Origin: Paraburkholderia sp. LEh10
Lineage (GTDB): Bacteria; Pseudomonadota; Gammaproteobacteria; Burkholderiales; Burkholderiaceae
Length of the DNA: 64,000 nt
Assembly: GCF_017814945.1 (NCBI RefSeq)
Contig: NZ_JAGIPX010000002.1
Coordinates: 124,001 to 188,000, forward strand
Direction of reading: 5' to 3'
Numbering within the stretch: the stretch's first letter is position 1; every line of letters starts with the position of its first letter. A program made the translations under genes and the position numbers. Below, one piece after another: positions 9,685-18,926 of the stretch. The notes beneath the pieces were generated by a model. The model worked only from the letters and a program-made list of their open reading frames with translations. It ran no database searches and was not told the DNA's origin.

Positions 9685-11409
9685 ATGGACATCAATCACG
9701 AACGTCCTGTGACGTCGCGCGAGCCACACGATGCGGCGCCGGACGATGTGCCGGAAAAAGGCGATTCCGCGCAAGCGCCCGGCGAGCTGCCTTCTTCCTC
9801 TTCTTCCTCTTCTTCCTCTTCTTCCTCTGCCCCTTCGCGTGATGTAGTCAGGAAGCCCTCGCGGCGCTCCAGACGGGCGCCTGACGTCACTCGCCCACTG
9901 CTCATCATGCGCATTCGAGCGAGGCCAAAAAAGCTCGCCGCCGCCAGTTCAGCGAGCGCACCCGACTGGAGTCTCAGTGCGGGCGTGGCGGTCGTGCTGC
10001 TCGGCTTCGCCGCGGCGTTCGGTACATATGTGACGCTCACGCAGCGGGAAGCGGTGCAAAGCCGGTTGCGGCAAGTCGCCGGTGACGAGAAGCCGCGTAC
10101 TGCAATGCGACATGAGCCTGTCCCGTCGACTGCACCCGCTCAGGATGTCAAGCAGGCCTCAAAGGTAGAAAAGCCACGCGCGGCTGACGCCGTCGCGATG
10201 TTGGACCCGGCCGCCAGCGCAGCGGCGAGCGCAGCGGGCAGGACCGTTGCCCGGGACGCGCCGCGCCAGCGCGTGCTGTCCGGGACCACACCCAGTCATG
10301 CTGCGAGCACCACAGGCACTACCGTTGCCCGTAGCGCACCGTCTCAGCCCATGATCCAGGACGCCACGGTCAGTCATCCCGCAAGTTCGCCTGGCACTAC
10401 CGTTGCCCACAGCGCCGTACCCCAGCCTGCGATGCGCGACCCGACAACCGGCCAGGCCACAAGCTCGCCAGGCGTTACCGTTGCCGGCAGCGCAGCACCG
10501 CCGCCTGCGATGCTCGACACCGCAACTACTCACGCCACAAGCTCGCCAGCCGTTACCGTTGCCCGCAGCGCAGCACCGCCGCCCGCGATGCTCGACACCA
10601 CAACTACTCACGCCGCAAGCTCGCCAGCCGTTACCGTTGCTCGCAGCGCAGCACCGCCGCCTGCGATGCACGGCGCGACAACCGGTCAGGCCGCAAGCTC
10701 GCCAGCCGTTAGCGTTGCCCACAGCGCAGCAAGGCCGCCCGCGATGCACGACGCGACAACCAGTCAGGCCGCTAGCTCGCCAGGCATCAGCGTTGCCCAC
10801 AGCGCAGCACCGCCGCCTGCGATGCACGACACCACAGCCAGTCAGGCCGCTAGCTCGCCAGGCGTTACCGTTGCCCGCAACACGTCTATCCAGCCCATGA
10901 CGTCCGACACCACACCCAATCAAGCTGCGAGCGTCCCGAGCCAAATCGTTGCCGGCACACCAGCCCAGCCCGCAGCGTCCCCGGCAGTCCCGGTGCCGTC
11001 GATTGCGAAAACAGCAAACAAGCCTGCGGGCGCAAATGCCGTTCCCCCATCCGTGCGCCAGGCGGCGAAAAGCGCGCCTCAGGACACGGGTACCGCATCG
11101 ACGCGGACTAGCCTTACGTCGACCACGCCGAAAGATCGACGGCCTGGCGCAAAAGCGCCGAAAGCGGCCTGCGGCCCGCTTAAGCCTTGTGACGAGATCG
11201 ATGCACTGGCAGAACGTGCGTTGCGTGAGCCAGTCAGTCCGCCGCCCATGTCAAAGGTCACAGCGACGACAGCCGTCTTGAGAGATCCGTCAGCAGGCGT
11301 ATTGCCGGCGCCTGCTCGACCGATGACACCGCCGCCAGCACAGGCCAGTGCACAAACCGAAGCCACGCTTCTGTCTGCCCTGAACAAGGAGCTTTTCAGA
11401 CGGCACTAG
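9685..11409 (+). CDS. Membrane-anchored repeat protein, Ala/Pro/Ser/Thr-rich
   Basis: A 574-residue protein of no recognised family. Order: acidic/polar N-terminus; a run of 12 Ser encoded by a perfect 9-bp microsatellite; a basic segment (RRSRRAPD...RIRARPKK); one hydrophobic helix (about residues 95-120, SAGVAVVLLGFAAAFGTYVTL); then nine tandem 26-residue repeats with consensus ASSPAVTVARSAAPPPAM plus eight variable residues; then a charged tail with two Cys in ACGPLKPCDE. Topology is probably N-in with the repeats in the periplasm. GGGGAG at 9672-9677 fixes ATG 9685. Low complexity suggests a cell-envelope spacer or TonB-like linker; that is inference only. Confidence 0.7.
   Translation: MDINHERPVTSREPHDAAPDDVPEKGDSAQAPGELPSSSSSSSSSSSSAPSRDVVRKPSRRSRRAPDVTRPLLIMRIRARPKKLAAASSASAPDWSLSAGVAVVLLGFAAAFGTYVTLTQREAVQSRLRQVAGDEKPRTAMRHEPVPSTAPAQDVKQASKVEKPRAADAVAMLDPAASAAASAAGRTVARDAPRQRVLSGTTPSHAASTTGTTVARSAPSQPMIQDATVSHPASSPGTTVAHSAVPQPAMRDPTTGQATSSPGVTVAGSAAPPPAMLDTATTHATSSPAVTVARSAAPPPAMLDTTTTHAASSPAVTVARSAAPPPAMHGATTGQAASSPAVSVAHSAARPPAMHDATTSQAASSPGISVAHSAAPPPAMHDTTASQAASSPGVTVARNTSIQPMTSDTTPNQAASVPSQIVAGTPAQPAASPAVPVPSIAKTANKPAGANAVPPSVRQAAKSAPQDTGTASTRTSLTSTTPKDRRPGAKAPKAACGPLKPCDEIDALAERALREPVSPPPMSKVTATTAVLRDPSAGVLPAPARPMTPPPAQASAQTEATLLSALNKELFRRH
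9792..9827 (+). repeat. Microsatellite, four perfect copies of TTCTTCCTC
   Basis: Four head-to-tail 9-bp units lie inside the repeat-protein gene and encode the poly-Ser run. Because the unit is three codons, slippage would change the number of serines without shifting the frame. Confidence 0.9.
10225..10926 (+). repeat. Nine tandem 78-bp units encoding 26-residue repeats
   Basis: The units begin at 10225 and run in phase for 702 bp. The central units are nearly identical in DNA (for example gctcgccagccgttaccgtt recurs), while the outer ones have diverged. That pattern fits recent duplication in the middle of the array. Confidence 0.9.
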
Positions 11410-11783
11410 CGCTCGATCGCCGTGTCGCTAAGATTCAAGCTGACCAGATAGCCCAAAAACGATCCGCAAATATTGATCAACGTAACCGAAGTCCCGCGTC
11501 TCAACTTGAGATAAGTCGGCACCCACGTCAGCATCATGTGATTGCCGCCCAATACACCTGTGGCTAGAAGCGACGCGAGAATCGTCGTTTTCAAATGATC
11601 CTTTGAGTTCAATTTCGTTGCACGTGCGGGAGCGGCACCCGCGGAGATCGCCTTGCGCGTGGCCAGATAGATTTCCGGCTCTTCGACATAGCGACGCACG
11701 ACAAATACCAGCAAAGCGCGAAGCGCGCCAATGAAGAACAGTATGCGCCAGCCTATAACGCCGGAATAAAAGGATCGGCCCCA
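11406..11783 (-). pseudogene. MFS transporter fragment
   Basis: The minus strand encodes a piece of the middle of an MFS permease: SGVIGWRILFFIGALRALLVFVVRRYVEEPEIY, then a loop, then ASLLATGVLGGNHMMLTWVPTYLKLRRG and a last helix before a stop at 11406-11408. This is roughly helices 5-8 of a 12-helix metabolite/H+ symporter. A stop at about 11783 closes the frame upstream, and the remaining helices are absent on both sides. GC content is lower than that of the neighbours. A broken remnant. Confidence 0.75.
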
Positions 11784-12061
11784 TGCTCATGCATGACTGA
11801 CGGCAGCGAACTGAGCGCGCCGATGGGGATCGATTTTTCCGCTGTTGAAGTCCGGGACATAATGCTGCTCTCGACGACGGGCCGCAGCGAGGCGGTAAGA
11901 GAGAAAACGCCGAATGACCTTATTTTAGCGTTCGGGAAAGGTCCCGGTTGCCGTCGTGCGGCTCGCACGGCTGACCGCATAAAGTATCCGTCAATACCGT
12001 AGTGCATACTAGCCGGACACGTCGTGCCCCACTGATTGTCGTCTGCAATCGGGACTTCTCC

Positions 12062-13234
12062 ATGCGCCCTTTCACTGCCCTGTTGCTGCTCGTCGGTACG
12101 CTGCTTACCGCAGGAGGATATGGAGCCACCTTTCTCTTTTCGATGCGCTTCAGATCTATAGGCGGCAATGACTTCGACACGGGCATAGCGCTCGGCGGCG
12201 CGATGGTTGGAACCTTTGCCGGCGTATCGCTTGTCGGCTTGTTCGCGCGTTATGTCGGCACTGCGCGGATGAGCGCGCTCGCCGCACTGTGCGTCGGCAT
12301 CGGCATCACAGGTTTCGCCTTCGTCGAGCGTGTGAGCCCGCTGTATGTGATTCCCGGATTTATCCTGGGTCTCGGCTGGGGCGCCTTCTACCTTGCCGCG
12401 CCGATGTCGCTGGCCGAGCGTACAGGCGATGAGGAGCGCGGCCGCTGGTTCCTTCGATACGGCACCTTTCAGATGACGGGAATTGGCGGCTGCCCTGCAC
12501 TCGCGGCATTTGCCATTCGTTATTTTCACTGGTCGGTCAACAGCGTGCTGTGTGTCGTCGGCGGCTTGTGCGTGATTGCGTCGCTGATGCTGGAAACATT
12601 TGGCCGGCTCGCTCCGCATCCGCGCTTTTTGCCTGTGCAGCAACGATGGCTCGGCAACATTGGCGCCATTGCCCGCACACTCGCCGTTTATCCCATTGTC
12701 ATGATCGCGCTCGGTGCCTGCGTCTTCTCCGGGCTGATGACATTCCAGATGTCACTCGTGCAAGGCACGGGCGCGCAAGCAAGCTCATTTTTCAGCCTCT
12801 ACGCGATCACTGTCGTCGCGACGCGCTGGCTGCTTTCCCGACTCGTCACCGCCATGCGTCCGGAAATGGCCACCAAGGTGTTGCTCGTCGTGATGGTGCT
12901 CGGGATAGTGGCGATGTTCGCCGTGCCCTACCATGTGTTTTTTCAATTGGCCGCGGCCCTGTTGCTCGGCGCGGGATATGGGCTCGTCTATCCCGTCATC
13001 CAGACGCAGGCCGTCAACGATTCGGAGGCGGCGCACCACCAGGCCGCGCTGACATGGTTCGTCGCGTCGTACTTCGTCGGCGCGTTTGGATTTCCGTCGG
13101 TGGGTGGCTGGGTGCTGGTTCACATTGGCAAGGGCGCATTGCTGACGCTCATCGCCGCGTGCGGCGTGGCTGCGCTGATGCTGGCGTTCGTGCGAGACAG
13201 GCGGCGTATGGAAGCGATGTCGGCGAAGGTGTAA
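12062..13234 (+). CDS. MFS transporter
   Basis: A 390-residue inner-membrane permease with about 12 hydrophobic segments, starting with FTALLLLVGTLLTAGGYGATFLF. The loop after helix 2 is short and lacks a full GxxxDRxGRR motif A. The middle has LGLGWGAFYLAAPMSLAERTGDEERGRWFLRYGTFQMTG, typical of YfcJ/YhhS-like facilitators. The start is ATG 12062 with GGGAC eight bases upstream. It converges with the diiron protein gene at 13377. The substrate cannot be inferred; the gene might export a product linked to the 13.4-18.5 kb genes. Confidence 0.82.
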   Translation: MRPFTALLLLVGTLLTAGGYGATFLFSMRFRSIGGNDFDTGIALGGAMVGTFAGVSLVGLFARYVGTARMSALAALCVGIGITGFAFVERVSPLYVIPGFILGLGWGAFYLAAPMSLAERTGDEERGRWFLRYGTFQMTGIGGCPALAAFAIRYFHWSVNSVLCVVGGLCVIASLMLETFGRLAPHPRFLPVQQRWLGNIGAIARTLAVYPIVMIALGACVFSGLMTFQMSLVQGTGAQASSFFSLYAITVVATRWLLSRLVTAMRPEMATKVLLVVMVLGIVAMFAVPYHVFFQLAAALLLGAGYGLVYPVIQTQAVNDSEAAHHQAALTWFVASYFVGAFGFPSVGGWVLVHIGKGALLTLIAACGVAALMLAFVRDRRRMEAMSAKV

Positions 13235-13376
13235 TTCAAGCAGACGCCAGTGCCGGCTAAGGGGCGCGCGCAGCGCTGGCGCGAACGAGTCCAGATAGCT
13301 TCGCCGCGTTACAGCCGCGTCACAGGCTTTTGCCGGCCGCAAGCGTTGCAGCTTGCAGCCCGCATAGTGGTGCGCA

Positions 13377-14318
13377 CTAAGCCGTGATGGGTGCCAGCGC
13401 AGTTCCGATTCGAGACATCTGGTTTGCGGTGATCAGGCCGCTGAGGATCTGACCGAAGCGGGGTTCCTGCACCCCCGAAATGATGTATTGCCACCTGTAT
13501 GCTGCTAGCAGACTAACGCGTACGGATTCCTTGTCAGCCATTGGCAGCGATCGTCCGCAGACCATTGCAAAGTAGTCGGCGTCCGCGTCAGCCTGCGTCT
13601 GCAGGATGCCGTCGACGGCGGCGACCAGTTCGATCAGTTCGTCGACCGCCTCGTCGCGCTCTTCAGGCGAAAGTCTTGCGTCTTCACGTCGCCATTCGAG
13701 TTCGTCGAGGATTGCATGCTGCGATTCCTCACGCCAGTGGTAGAGAAATACGTCCTTCCATAATTCAGACGAATTAGAGTCCGAATCGATGCTGCCACGG
13801 TAGTGCGCAAGCACGAACAGTTCGATATGACACGTCAGCGCGAGCACTGCCCATGTGGACTTCCCGAGCACGAACGACGCAACGCTGTTTGCCTCCGGCA
13901 AGAACATGTAGCCGGACGGCATGCCTTCAGCGCACATCTGTTCGATGCGACGAAACAGTTCCTGATGCTTGATTTCCTCGTCGCCGAACCGCACGAGCGC
14001 TTCGAGCGCGCTTTGGTCGCCCAGACGGTATGGGCCGCTCATATCGAGTACCTTTGCGGCAATGAAGCGTTCGACGAGACCAAACATGTTCGCGTACGTG
14101 CGGCCCTGAATCTGGCTCAGCATGCGCCGCTCGTCGGAGTCGAGAAAGCCGAGTGAATCGACTTTCGACAGGGCGTCCGGCAAGAATTTTTTCGTGAAAT
14201 CAAAGTTTCGGCCGCGAATCACGTCGCGGTCGATATCCCAGCGAACGCGCTTCGACGCGGCAATGCATTTGGCGTAGCGGTCGGCCTCGAGCTGATGCCC
14301 GTTAGTCATGGTTTCCAT
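13377..14318 (-). CDS. Ferritin-like diiron protein, possible oxygenase
   Basis: A 313-residue, all-helical protein with a complete diiron ligand set spaced as in the ferritin-like superfamily: E83 (GLVERF), E115 and H118 (DEEIKHQ), E166 (CHIELF), and E198 and H201 (REESQH). It is much longer than ferritin or bacterioferritin and resembles AurF-type N-oxygenases or fatty-acid desaturase-like diiron proteins in layout. AAGGAG lies eight bases before ATG 14318. It is divergent from the SARP regulator with a 260-bp shared upstream region, so it is a plausible target of that regulator. The diiron site is read directly; the reaction is unknown. Confidence 0.72.
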   Translation of the reverse strand: METMTNGHQLEADRYAKCIAASKRVRWDIDRDVIRGRNFDFTKKFLPDALSKVDSLGFLDSDERRMLSQIQGRTYANMFGLVERFIAAKVLDMSGPYRLGDQSALEALVRFGDEEIKHQELFRRIEQMCAEGMPSGYMFLPEANSVASFVLGKSTWAVLALTCHIELFVLAHYRGSIDSDSNSSELWKDVFLYHWREESQHAILDELEWRREDARLSPEERDEAVDELIELVAAVDGILQTQADADADYFAMVCGRSLPMADKESVRVSLLAAYRWQYIISGVQEPRFGQILSGLITANQMSRIGTALAPITA

Positions 14319-14581
14319 TTGAAACATCTCCTTCAATCGCGATTCACGGATAACTCACACGTCCAGTGGCTACCCTCGCCGCGTCGGGCGTACGGCATCG
14401 CCACGATTCAACTATCGTCGCCGGACGTCATTGGACCGTGAAGAGCGCGCCGGGCCGCGTAAAAACACCGTGAAAAAAGAGACTCGCAATGGACGGGGGC
14501 GAGAAGTCCGCGTGGATTGCCTGAATGTCGCGCACCGGAGAGTAAACTATTTGCAGGGTGAAACTTCAGCTCACGCACGAC

Positions 14582-17500
14582 ATGACCCGGCTCATGATCG
14601 AAGTTTTCGGTGGCTTGCACATCCGACTTGCCGGGAAGCCTGAGCCTTTGGACTTTCCCACGAGGAAATGCAAAGCCATCCTGGCTTACCTTGCCCTCTC
14701 GCCGGGCATGCTGCGCTCCCGGGATCAACTGGCCAGCGTTTTCTGGGAGCGCAGTGCGGAAGAACAGGCAAGAGCCAGTTTGCGGCAAACGCTGTCGAGC
14801 TTGCGCAGGATGCTATCGGATGTGCCCCCGCTGCTGAATGCGGAAGCGGACGCGATATGGCTCGACGCACATCTCGTGGATGTCGACGCGCTGCAATTCG
14901 CGCAGCTCGCGAATGAGCAGTCTCACGATTCGCTGGTAAAGGCCGTCGCGCTTTATCGAGGCGCGCTTCTCGATGGCTTTGGCCTTCGTGAAGAGCCTTT
15001 CGAGCAATGGATGACCGTCGAGCGCCGCTGGTTTCATGAGCGCGCTGAGGCGGTATTCGCCGAACTTGTCTCCCACTGGGAACAATCCGGCGAATTCGAT
15101 CGCGCGATTTCGGTGGCCAGTAAGGCACTCGCTTTGGACCCTCTGCTCGAATGGGCTCACGCGGCGCTCATCAGGCTGTATTTACGCACGGGACGCCGCG
15201 ACGCCGCCGTTCGGCAATATCAGGAGTGCGTCCGTGTGCTCAACACGGAACTCGGCATTGCGCCTGCCGAGGAAACGCAACGTCTTGCTAGTCAAATCCA
15301 CCAGGATACGGGCAGGCACAGCGAACCCGCCGCGCGCGCGGCGTTTGCAGGACAGAAAGCCGCGCAGGACGGGAACGCATCGCGCGCTGAGTACGCAGCG
15401 GACATCTCGACCGTCTTGCCGGCGGAGCGCAAGCAGGTGAGCGTGCTCTGCGCGCGCGTGCGCGAGCCTGTCAGCGATACGGATCCCGAGACGGCGCTCG
15501 AGCAGTTCGACCCTGTTCTGAAGGCGATGGTCGATGCGGTTCAACGTTTTGGCGGCCGGGTGACACAGTTCAGAAGCGACGGCGTGACGGCCCTGTTCGG
15601 CGCCCCTGTCGCACAAGAGGACCACGCAGTGCGGGCTTGCTATGCCGCGTTCGCGATGCGCGAAGGCATTCCCGCGCTCACTGGCCGGCATCTTGATGTG
15701 CGGATCGGCGTCCATTCGGGCGAGGCCGTCGTTCGCACGATCGGCGACGACCGTTCGCAGCACTATGACGCGCTTGGTGCCGTACCGCAGCTGGCCAATC
15801 AGATCGATACCACACTGTCGGCGGGAGAAATCGGCGTGAGCGCCGATACCGTGCGCTGTGCCGAAGGCTTTATCGAACTGTCGGATCGTCAGGGGAGGCT
15901 GCTTTCCGTGGCGACCTCCGCTCCCGTCGAGATTTTCATACTGCGTACAAAGTCTGCGCTTCGCCTTCGCTGGAACGCGCGCACGGTTCGCGAACTGACA
16001 CGTTTTGTCGGCCGCGATGAGGAACTGGCCAGATTGCAGGGCATGCTCGAACGCGCCGGACGTGGCGCTGGCCAGGTGTGCGCGATCGTTGGCGAGCCGG
16101 GCGTGGGCAAGTCCCGTCTCGTGCATGAGTTTGTCAACTCGGAACACGCGGCCAACTGGACGAGACTCGAGACGGGCACGTCCTCGCTCGACACAAGCGC
16201 GATTTATCTGCCGCTCGCCAATCTGCTGCGGACATGGTTCGGCATTGGCGAGCGCGACACGCTGGCGGAGGTAGCCGACAGGCTTCATCGCGGCGTCGAC
16301 GCCATCGACCCGGCACTCGCATCGATGCGCCCCGCGCTGACTGCCCTTCTGGATCTGCCGCCGGAAGATCCGCAATGGGAAATGGCGAGTCCGCCGCAAA
16401 AGCGCAAGCGCACGCTCGAAGCGATCGTCTCCCTTGTGATCCGTGCGAGTGAGAACCATCCGTTGATACTCGTTGTCGAGGATCTGCACTGGAGCGATGA
16501 CGGCACCCAGGCGGTGCTCGATCATCTCGTCGACTTTATCGGTGCGTCGCGTGTGTTGCTGATCGTGACCCATCGACCCGAATATCGGCACGCATGGTTC
16601 GGCAAGAGCTATTTTTCCCAACTGCGCCTCGAAAGTCTCGACGCCGAGAGCGCGGAACTGCTCCTGCGATCGCTGCTCGGCGACGCCGCCCCGCTGTCAG
16701 CGCTTCGGCTGCGCCTGATCGAACGCACGGGACGCACACCGCTGTTCCTCGAAGAGTCTGTCCGTGCGCTGGCCGATGCGGGTGCACTGATTGGCCGCAC
16801 GGGCGCCTACCGGATCGTTCAAACCATCGAGACGTTCGAGATCCCTTCGACCGTGCATGCCGTCCTCGCGTCGCGGATCGACCGGCTGTCCGCGCAGCAG
16901 AAAACCCTGTTGCAGACGGCGGCCGTGATCGGTCACGAGTTTCCCGTCGATCTTCTTCAGCAGGTCGCCGATCTCGACCGCGAACATCTGCACGATCTGC
17001 TGGGCGATTTGCAGGCGGCCGAATTCGTCTATCAGACGCGCTTGTTGCCGCATCAGCAATACACGTTCAAGCATGCGCTCACACATCGCGTCGCATATGC
17101 AAGCGTGCTCAAGGAGCGACGCCGTTCGATGCATGTACAGCTGGTGGACGTCATCGAGCGGCTTCACGCGCAGCGTCTTGACGAGCATGTCGAGCAACTC
17201 GCGCACCACGCGCTTGCTGGCGAACTATGGGACAAGGCGCTTCACTATCTCTACCGGTCGGCGGACAAAGCGCTGCAGCGGTCGGCGTATCAGGCGGCGT
17301 CCGAGTACCTGCACAGAGGGCTCGACATCATCAGGACGTTGCCTCGCACGCCGGCGCTGCTCAGACACGAACTCGATTATCAAAAGGTCCTCGGCGTAAC
17401 CATGATGGCGGCGAAGGGCTGGGCGGCCAAAGAGGTACTGGACGCGTACACGCAAGCAAGAGCGCTCTGCGAGGAGCTTGGCGACGAGGGTGAACTCTTC

Positions 17501-18541
17501 ACGGTGCTGCGAGGCGAAGGTCAGTATCGAATGATCCGCGGCGAGTCTGAAATCGCACGCCAGCTCGGCAATCGCTGCGCGGCGTTGACGGCGGGCTCAC
17601 ATGACCACGGAATGCAGCTTGAAACGCATCATCTGTTCTGGACGAACAGCTTTTTCATGGGCGAATACGCCGCTGCGGAGCTTCACAGTTCACGAGGGAT
17701 CGCACTCTACGACCGGCAGCGGGATCACGCGCTGACATTCAAATACTCGGGACACGATCCGGGTGTGTGCTGCCGGTGCTTCACCGCGCTGGTGCAGTGC
17801 CTGCACGGGTATCCCGACAAGTCGCTTTCGACTTGTGACGATGCGCTCGAACTCGCGCAAGACCTCGATCATCCGCTCACGAACGCGCTTGCGTACTGGA
17901 CATGCAGCTTTGCCCACATCCTGCGCGGCGAGCCGGAATTGGCGAGACAGTGGGCAGCGCGGGAAATCGCGGTATGCGAGGAGTACGTGCTGCCTTTATT
18001 GTTGTCGCAGGGGATATTCCAGCTAGGCTGGTCGCTGGCGCAACTCGGCGATCTCGACGAAGGCATGGAACGAATGCGCGAAGGCATTGCGGCAATCAGC
18101 GCAACGGGTGCGGAAATGGGACTGCCATACTTCAACGCATTGCTTGGCGAAGTCCTTGGCCGCGCGGGCAAACCAGCCGCCGGGCTCATCGAGATCGAGC
18201 GGGCGCTTGCCGCTGTCGATCAGCATGGCGGACGCTTCCAGTTATCGGAAATGCTGCGCATAAAAGCGGAATTGCTCGTCGCGCTGTCCCGTACGCGGCG
18301 GGAAGAAGCGATCGCCTCCCTACGCGAGGCGATCTCGGTTGCGCAAAGGCAAGGCGCGGGGTTTCCGCGTCTTCGGGCGGCGATCAGCCTTGCGCGCCAG
18401 TTGGCGGAAACAGGTGACATTAAAGATGCCTATGCGGCGCTGCAGCCTGCGTGCGAAAGCATCAGGGAACGAAGCGAACTTGCGGACATGCGCACGGCCC
18501 AGGCGCTCCTCGCCGAATTGAACGATCGGTCCCGCTGCTGA
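14582..18541 (+). CDS. Giant SARP/BTAD regulator with degenerate cyclase, AAA ATPase and TPR domains
   Basis: A 1319-residue regulator. An N-terminal winged helix (MIEVFGGLHIRLAGKP, about 1-90) is followed by a BTAD helical domain to about 240 (WAHAALIRLYLRTGRRDAAVRQYQECVRVL). A class III nucleotidyl cyclase-like domain spans about 286-450. The AAA/STAND ATPase has Walker A GEPGVGKS (504-511) and Walker B VVEDLHW (E633, D634). About 600 residues of TPR-like helices complete it. The first metal Asp of the cyclase is missing (SVLCARV where FADI is usual), D333 is kept in SDGVTALFG, and the Asn/Arg pair is replaced in PQLANQI. It is probably a non-catalytic sensor. Start may be GTG 14558 or ATG 14582. 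Confidence 0.85.
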   Translation: MTRLMIEVFGGLHIRLAGKPEPLDFPTRKCKAILAYLALSPGMLRSRDQLASVFWERSAEEQARASLRQTLSSLRRMLSDVPPLLNAEADAIWLDAHLVDVDALQFAQLANEQSHDSLVKAVALYRGALLDGFGLREEPFEQWMTVERRWFHERAEAVFAELVSHWEQSGEFDRAISVASKALALDPLLEWAHAALIRLYLRTGRRDAAVRQYQECVRVLNTELGIAPAEETQRLASQIHQDTGRHSEPAARAAFAGQKAAQDGNASRAEYAADISTVLPAERKQVSVLCARVREPVSDTDPETALEQFDPVLKAMVDAVQRFGGRVTQFRSDGVTALFGAPVAQEDHAVRACYAAFAMREGIPALTGRHLDVRIGVHSGEAVVRTIGDDRSQHYDALGAVPQLANQIDTTLSAGEIGVSADTVRCAEGFIELSDRQGRLLSVATSAPVEIFILRTKSALRLRWNARTVRELTRFVGRDEELARLQGMLERAGRGAGQVCAIVGEPGVGKSRLVHEFVNSEHAANWTRLETGTSSLDTSAIYLPLANLLRTWFGIGERDTLAEVADRLHRGVDAIDPALASMRPALTALLDLPPEDPQWEMASPPQKRKRTLEAIVSLVIRASENHPLILVVEDLHWSDDGTQAVLDHLVDFIGASRVLLIVTHRPEYRHAWFGKSYFSQLRLESLDAESAELLLRSLLGDAAPLSALRLRLIERTGRTPLFLEESVRALADAGALIGRTGAYRIVQTIETFEIPSTVHAVLASRIDRLSAQQKTLLQTAAVIGHEFPVDLLQQVADLDREHLHDLLGDLQAAEFVYQTRLLPHQQYTFKHALTHRVAYASVLKERRRSMHVQLVDVIERLHAQRLDEHVEQLAHHALAGELWDKALHYLYRSADKALQRSAYQAASEYLHRGLDIIRTLPRTPALLRHELDYQKVLGVTMMAAKGWAAKEVLDAYTQARALCEELGDEGELFTVLRGEGQYRMIRGESEIARQLGNRCAALTAGSHDHGMQLETHHLFWTNSFFMGEYAAAELHSSRGIALYDRQRDHALTFKYSGHDPGVCCRCFTALVQCLHGYPDKSLSTCDDALELAQDLDHPLTNALAYWTCSFAHILRGEPELARQWAAREIAVCEEYVLPLLLSQGIFQLGWSLAQLGDLDEGMERMREGIAAISATGAEMGLPYFNALLGEVLGRAGKPAAGLIEIERALAAVDQHGGRFQLSEMLRIKAELLVALSRTRREEAIASLREAISVAQRQGAGFPRLRAAISLARQLAETGDIKDAYAALQPACESIRERSELADMRTAQALLAELNDRSRC

Positions 18542-18926
18542 ACGCGCTACCGCCGCAAGCTTGCGGCTCTCGCGAGAAGCAGCTATGCGCTCAACTCATT
18601 CGCCGAAGGCAAGCGTGAACAAGCGCGCACCCCTCTTCTGCGAGCCGCTTTGTGGCGAAGCCGGGTAGAGGGGAACTTGCGGCAGACGGTTAGTTGCGTG
18701 CCATTTAAAGATCGCTGGCCACCCCAAGATCGGCTCGTGCGTTTCGTGAAGTGTTTTTTTCGACGCGGGATAGCTGTTCGCGGTTGTGTCGCGACGACGG
18801 CCGCTCGATGGGCGATGGTGATCCGCACATCGATGTGCGCTCACGCAGAACGGCGCCCTGCTTGACGCGACTCGCGGCATGCGGTCATTTATCGAAGCTG
18901 TGGGACTGGCAGACCGCGACGAGCTC
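18542..18926. other. Non-coding gap with a 16-bp palindrome
   Basis: GCCGCAAGCTTGCGGC at 18552-18567 is perfectly self-complementary and lies 11 bp after the SARP stop, as a terminator stem would. It has no T-run, so termination is uncertain. The rest of the 385 bp shows no supported gene. Confidence 0.45.
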
